A DNA stretch of 5,907 bases from Bacteroidota bacterium (lineage in GTDB: Bacteria; Bacteroidota; Bacteroidia; Bacteroidales; WCHB1-69): assembly GCA_023392945.1 (NCBI GenBank), contig JAEWNB010000149.1:1-5907 (forward strand), written 5' to 3'. The notes under the pieces are model-generated. The model saw only the letters and a list, made by a program, of their open reading frames with translations. It was not told the origin of the DNA and ran no database searches. A program made the translations under genes and the position numbers. This document shows, in pieces, positions 5,814 through 5,907 of the stretch. Within the stretch, counting starts at the first letter, position 1; every line of letters begins with the position of its first letter.

Positions 5814-5907
5814 TTATCGATAGCGTTCCGCTTCCGCCTCGTCCAATATTCGCATTTCGCCGGTATTTCCGTTTATAGCAAGAAAATCACCGGTTTTGAT
5901 AATTTGA
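5814..5907 (-). CDS. C-terminal end of an unidentified protein, possibly a PEP-utilising enzyme (cut by right edge)
   Basis: The last 30 codons of a minus-strand gene are visible, ending with TAA at 5814-5816. The peptide contains IIKTGDFLAINGNTGEMRIL, followed by an acidic, Arg-ended tail. The pattern GDxLxINGxTGEVxxL resembles the end of the swivelling phosphohistidine domain of PEP synthase, pyruvate phosphate dikinase and related enzymes, where a Gly-Asp turn precedes a strand, then a (D/N)G..G turn, then a final strand. That comparison rests on one short stretch, so the function is tentative. The codons are GC-richer (GCG, GAG, CGC) than the flanking AT-rich spacer, which supports real coding. 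About 130 bp separate it from the -7 box of the next gene, so it is probably a separate transcript. Only a weak CGG/CCG stem with a following T6 run (about 5795-5813) hints at a terminator. Confidence 0.5.
   Translation of the reverse strand, partial: QIIKTGDFLAINGNTGEMRILDEAEAERYR

Noticed and set aside
5755..5823. 22-codon plus-strand frame starting ATG TTA TTA
   Set aside because: It is AT-rich and Lys-rich, has no promoter box, and its end runs antisense into the better supported minus-strand coding end.

Overview
This window looks like a stretch of chromosome from a member of the Bacteroidota, probably Bacteroidales or a related order. The evidence is a TonB-dependent receptor barrel of Bacteroidota type, an S-adenosylhomocysteinase, a LspA with the long periplasmic insertion seen in this phylum, a DksA/TraR-like protein whose zinc finger has decayed in the usual Bacteroidota way, and three promoter -7 boxes matching the Bacteroidota consensus TAnnTTTG. 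Ribosome binding sites are A-rich, without clear Shine-Dalgarno sequences, which also fits. The sequence is AT-rich except for one GC-rich block that encodes a glycine tail.

Layout from left to right. (1) Positions 1-1424, plus strand: the C-terminal barrel of a TonB-dependent outer membrane receptor, cut by the left edge. (2) Positions 1472-2904, minus strand: a two-gene unit, lemA followed by a TPM-domain gene, joined by a TAATG stop/start overlap and read from a good promoter at 2948-2979. The second gene ends in a long Gly/Phe tail. (3) Positions 2905-3157: a divergent intergenic region of about 250 bp holding the lemA promoter, a nested set of inverted repeats, and the ahcY -7 box. (4) Positions 3158-4567, plus strand: ahcY, complete and apparently monocistronic. 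(5) Positions 4589-4635: a strong inverted repeat between the convergent ahcY and lspA genes; one arm lies inside the lspA coding sequence. (6) Positions 4612-5652, minus strand: a DksA/TraR-like gene and lspA, 3 bp apart, with a -7 box upstream. (7) Positions 5814-5907, minus strand: the last 30 codons of another gene, possibly a PEP-utilising enzyme, cut by the right edge.

The genes do mostly unrelated housekeeping work: nutrient uptake at the outer membrane, an envelope LemA/TPM pair of unclear role, recycling of S-adenosylhomocysteine in the methyl cycle, and lipoprotein maturation next to a transcription-factor-like protein. I see no mobile element, CRISPR array, tRNA, rRNA or defence system, and no convincing sign of an undescribed system. 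The points most worth a second look are the nested inverted repeats upstream of ahcY, the terminator that uses lspA codons as one arm, and the cysteine-poor DksA homologue.
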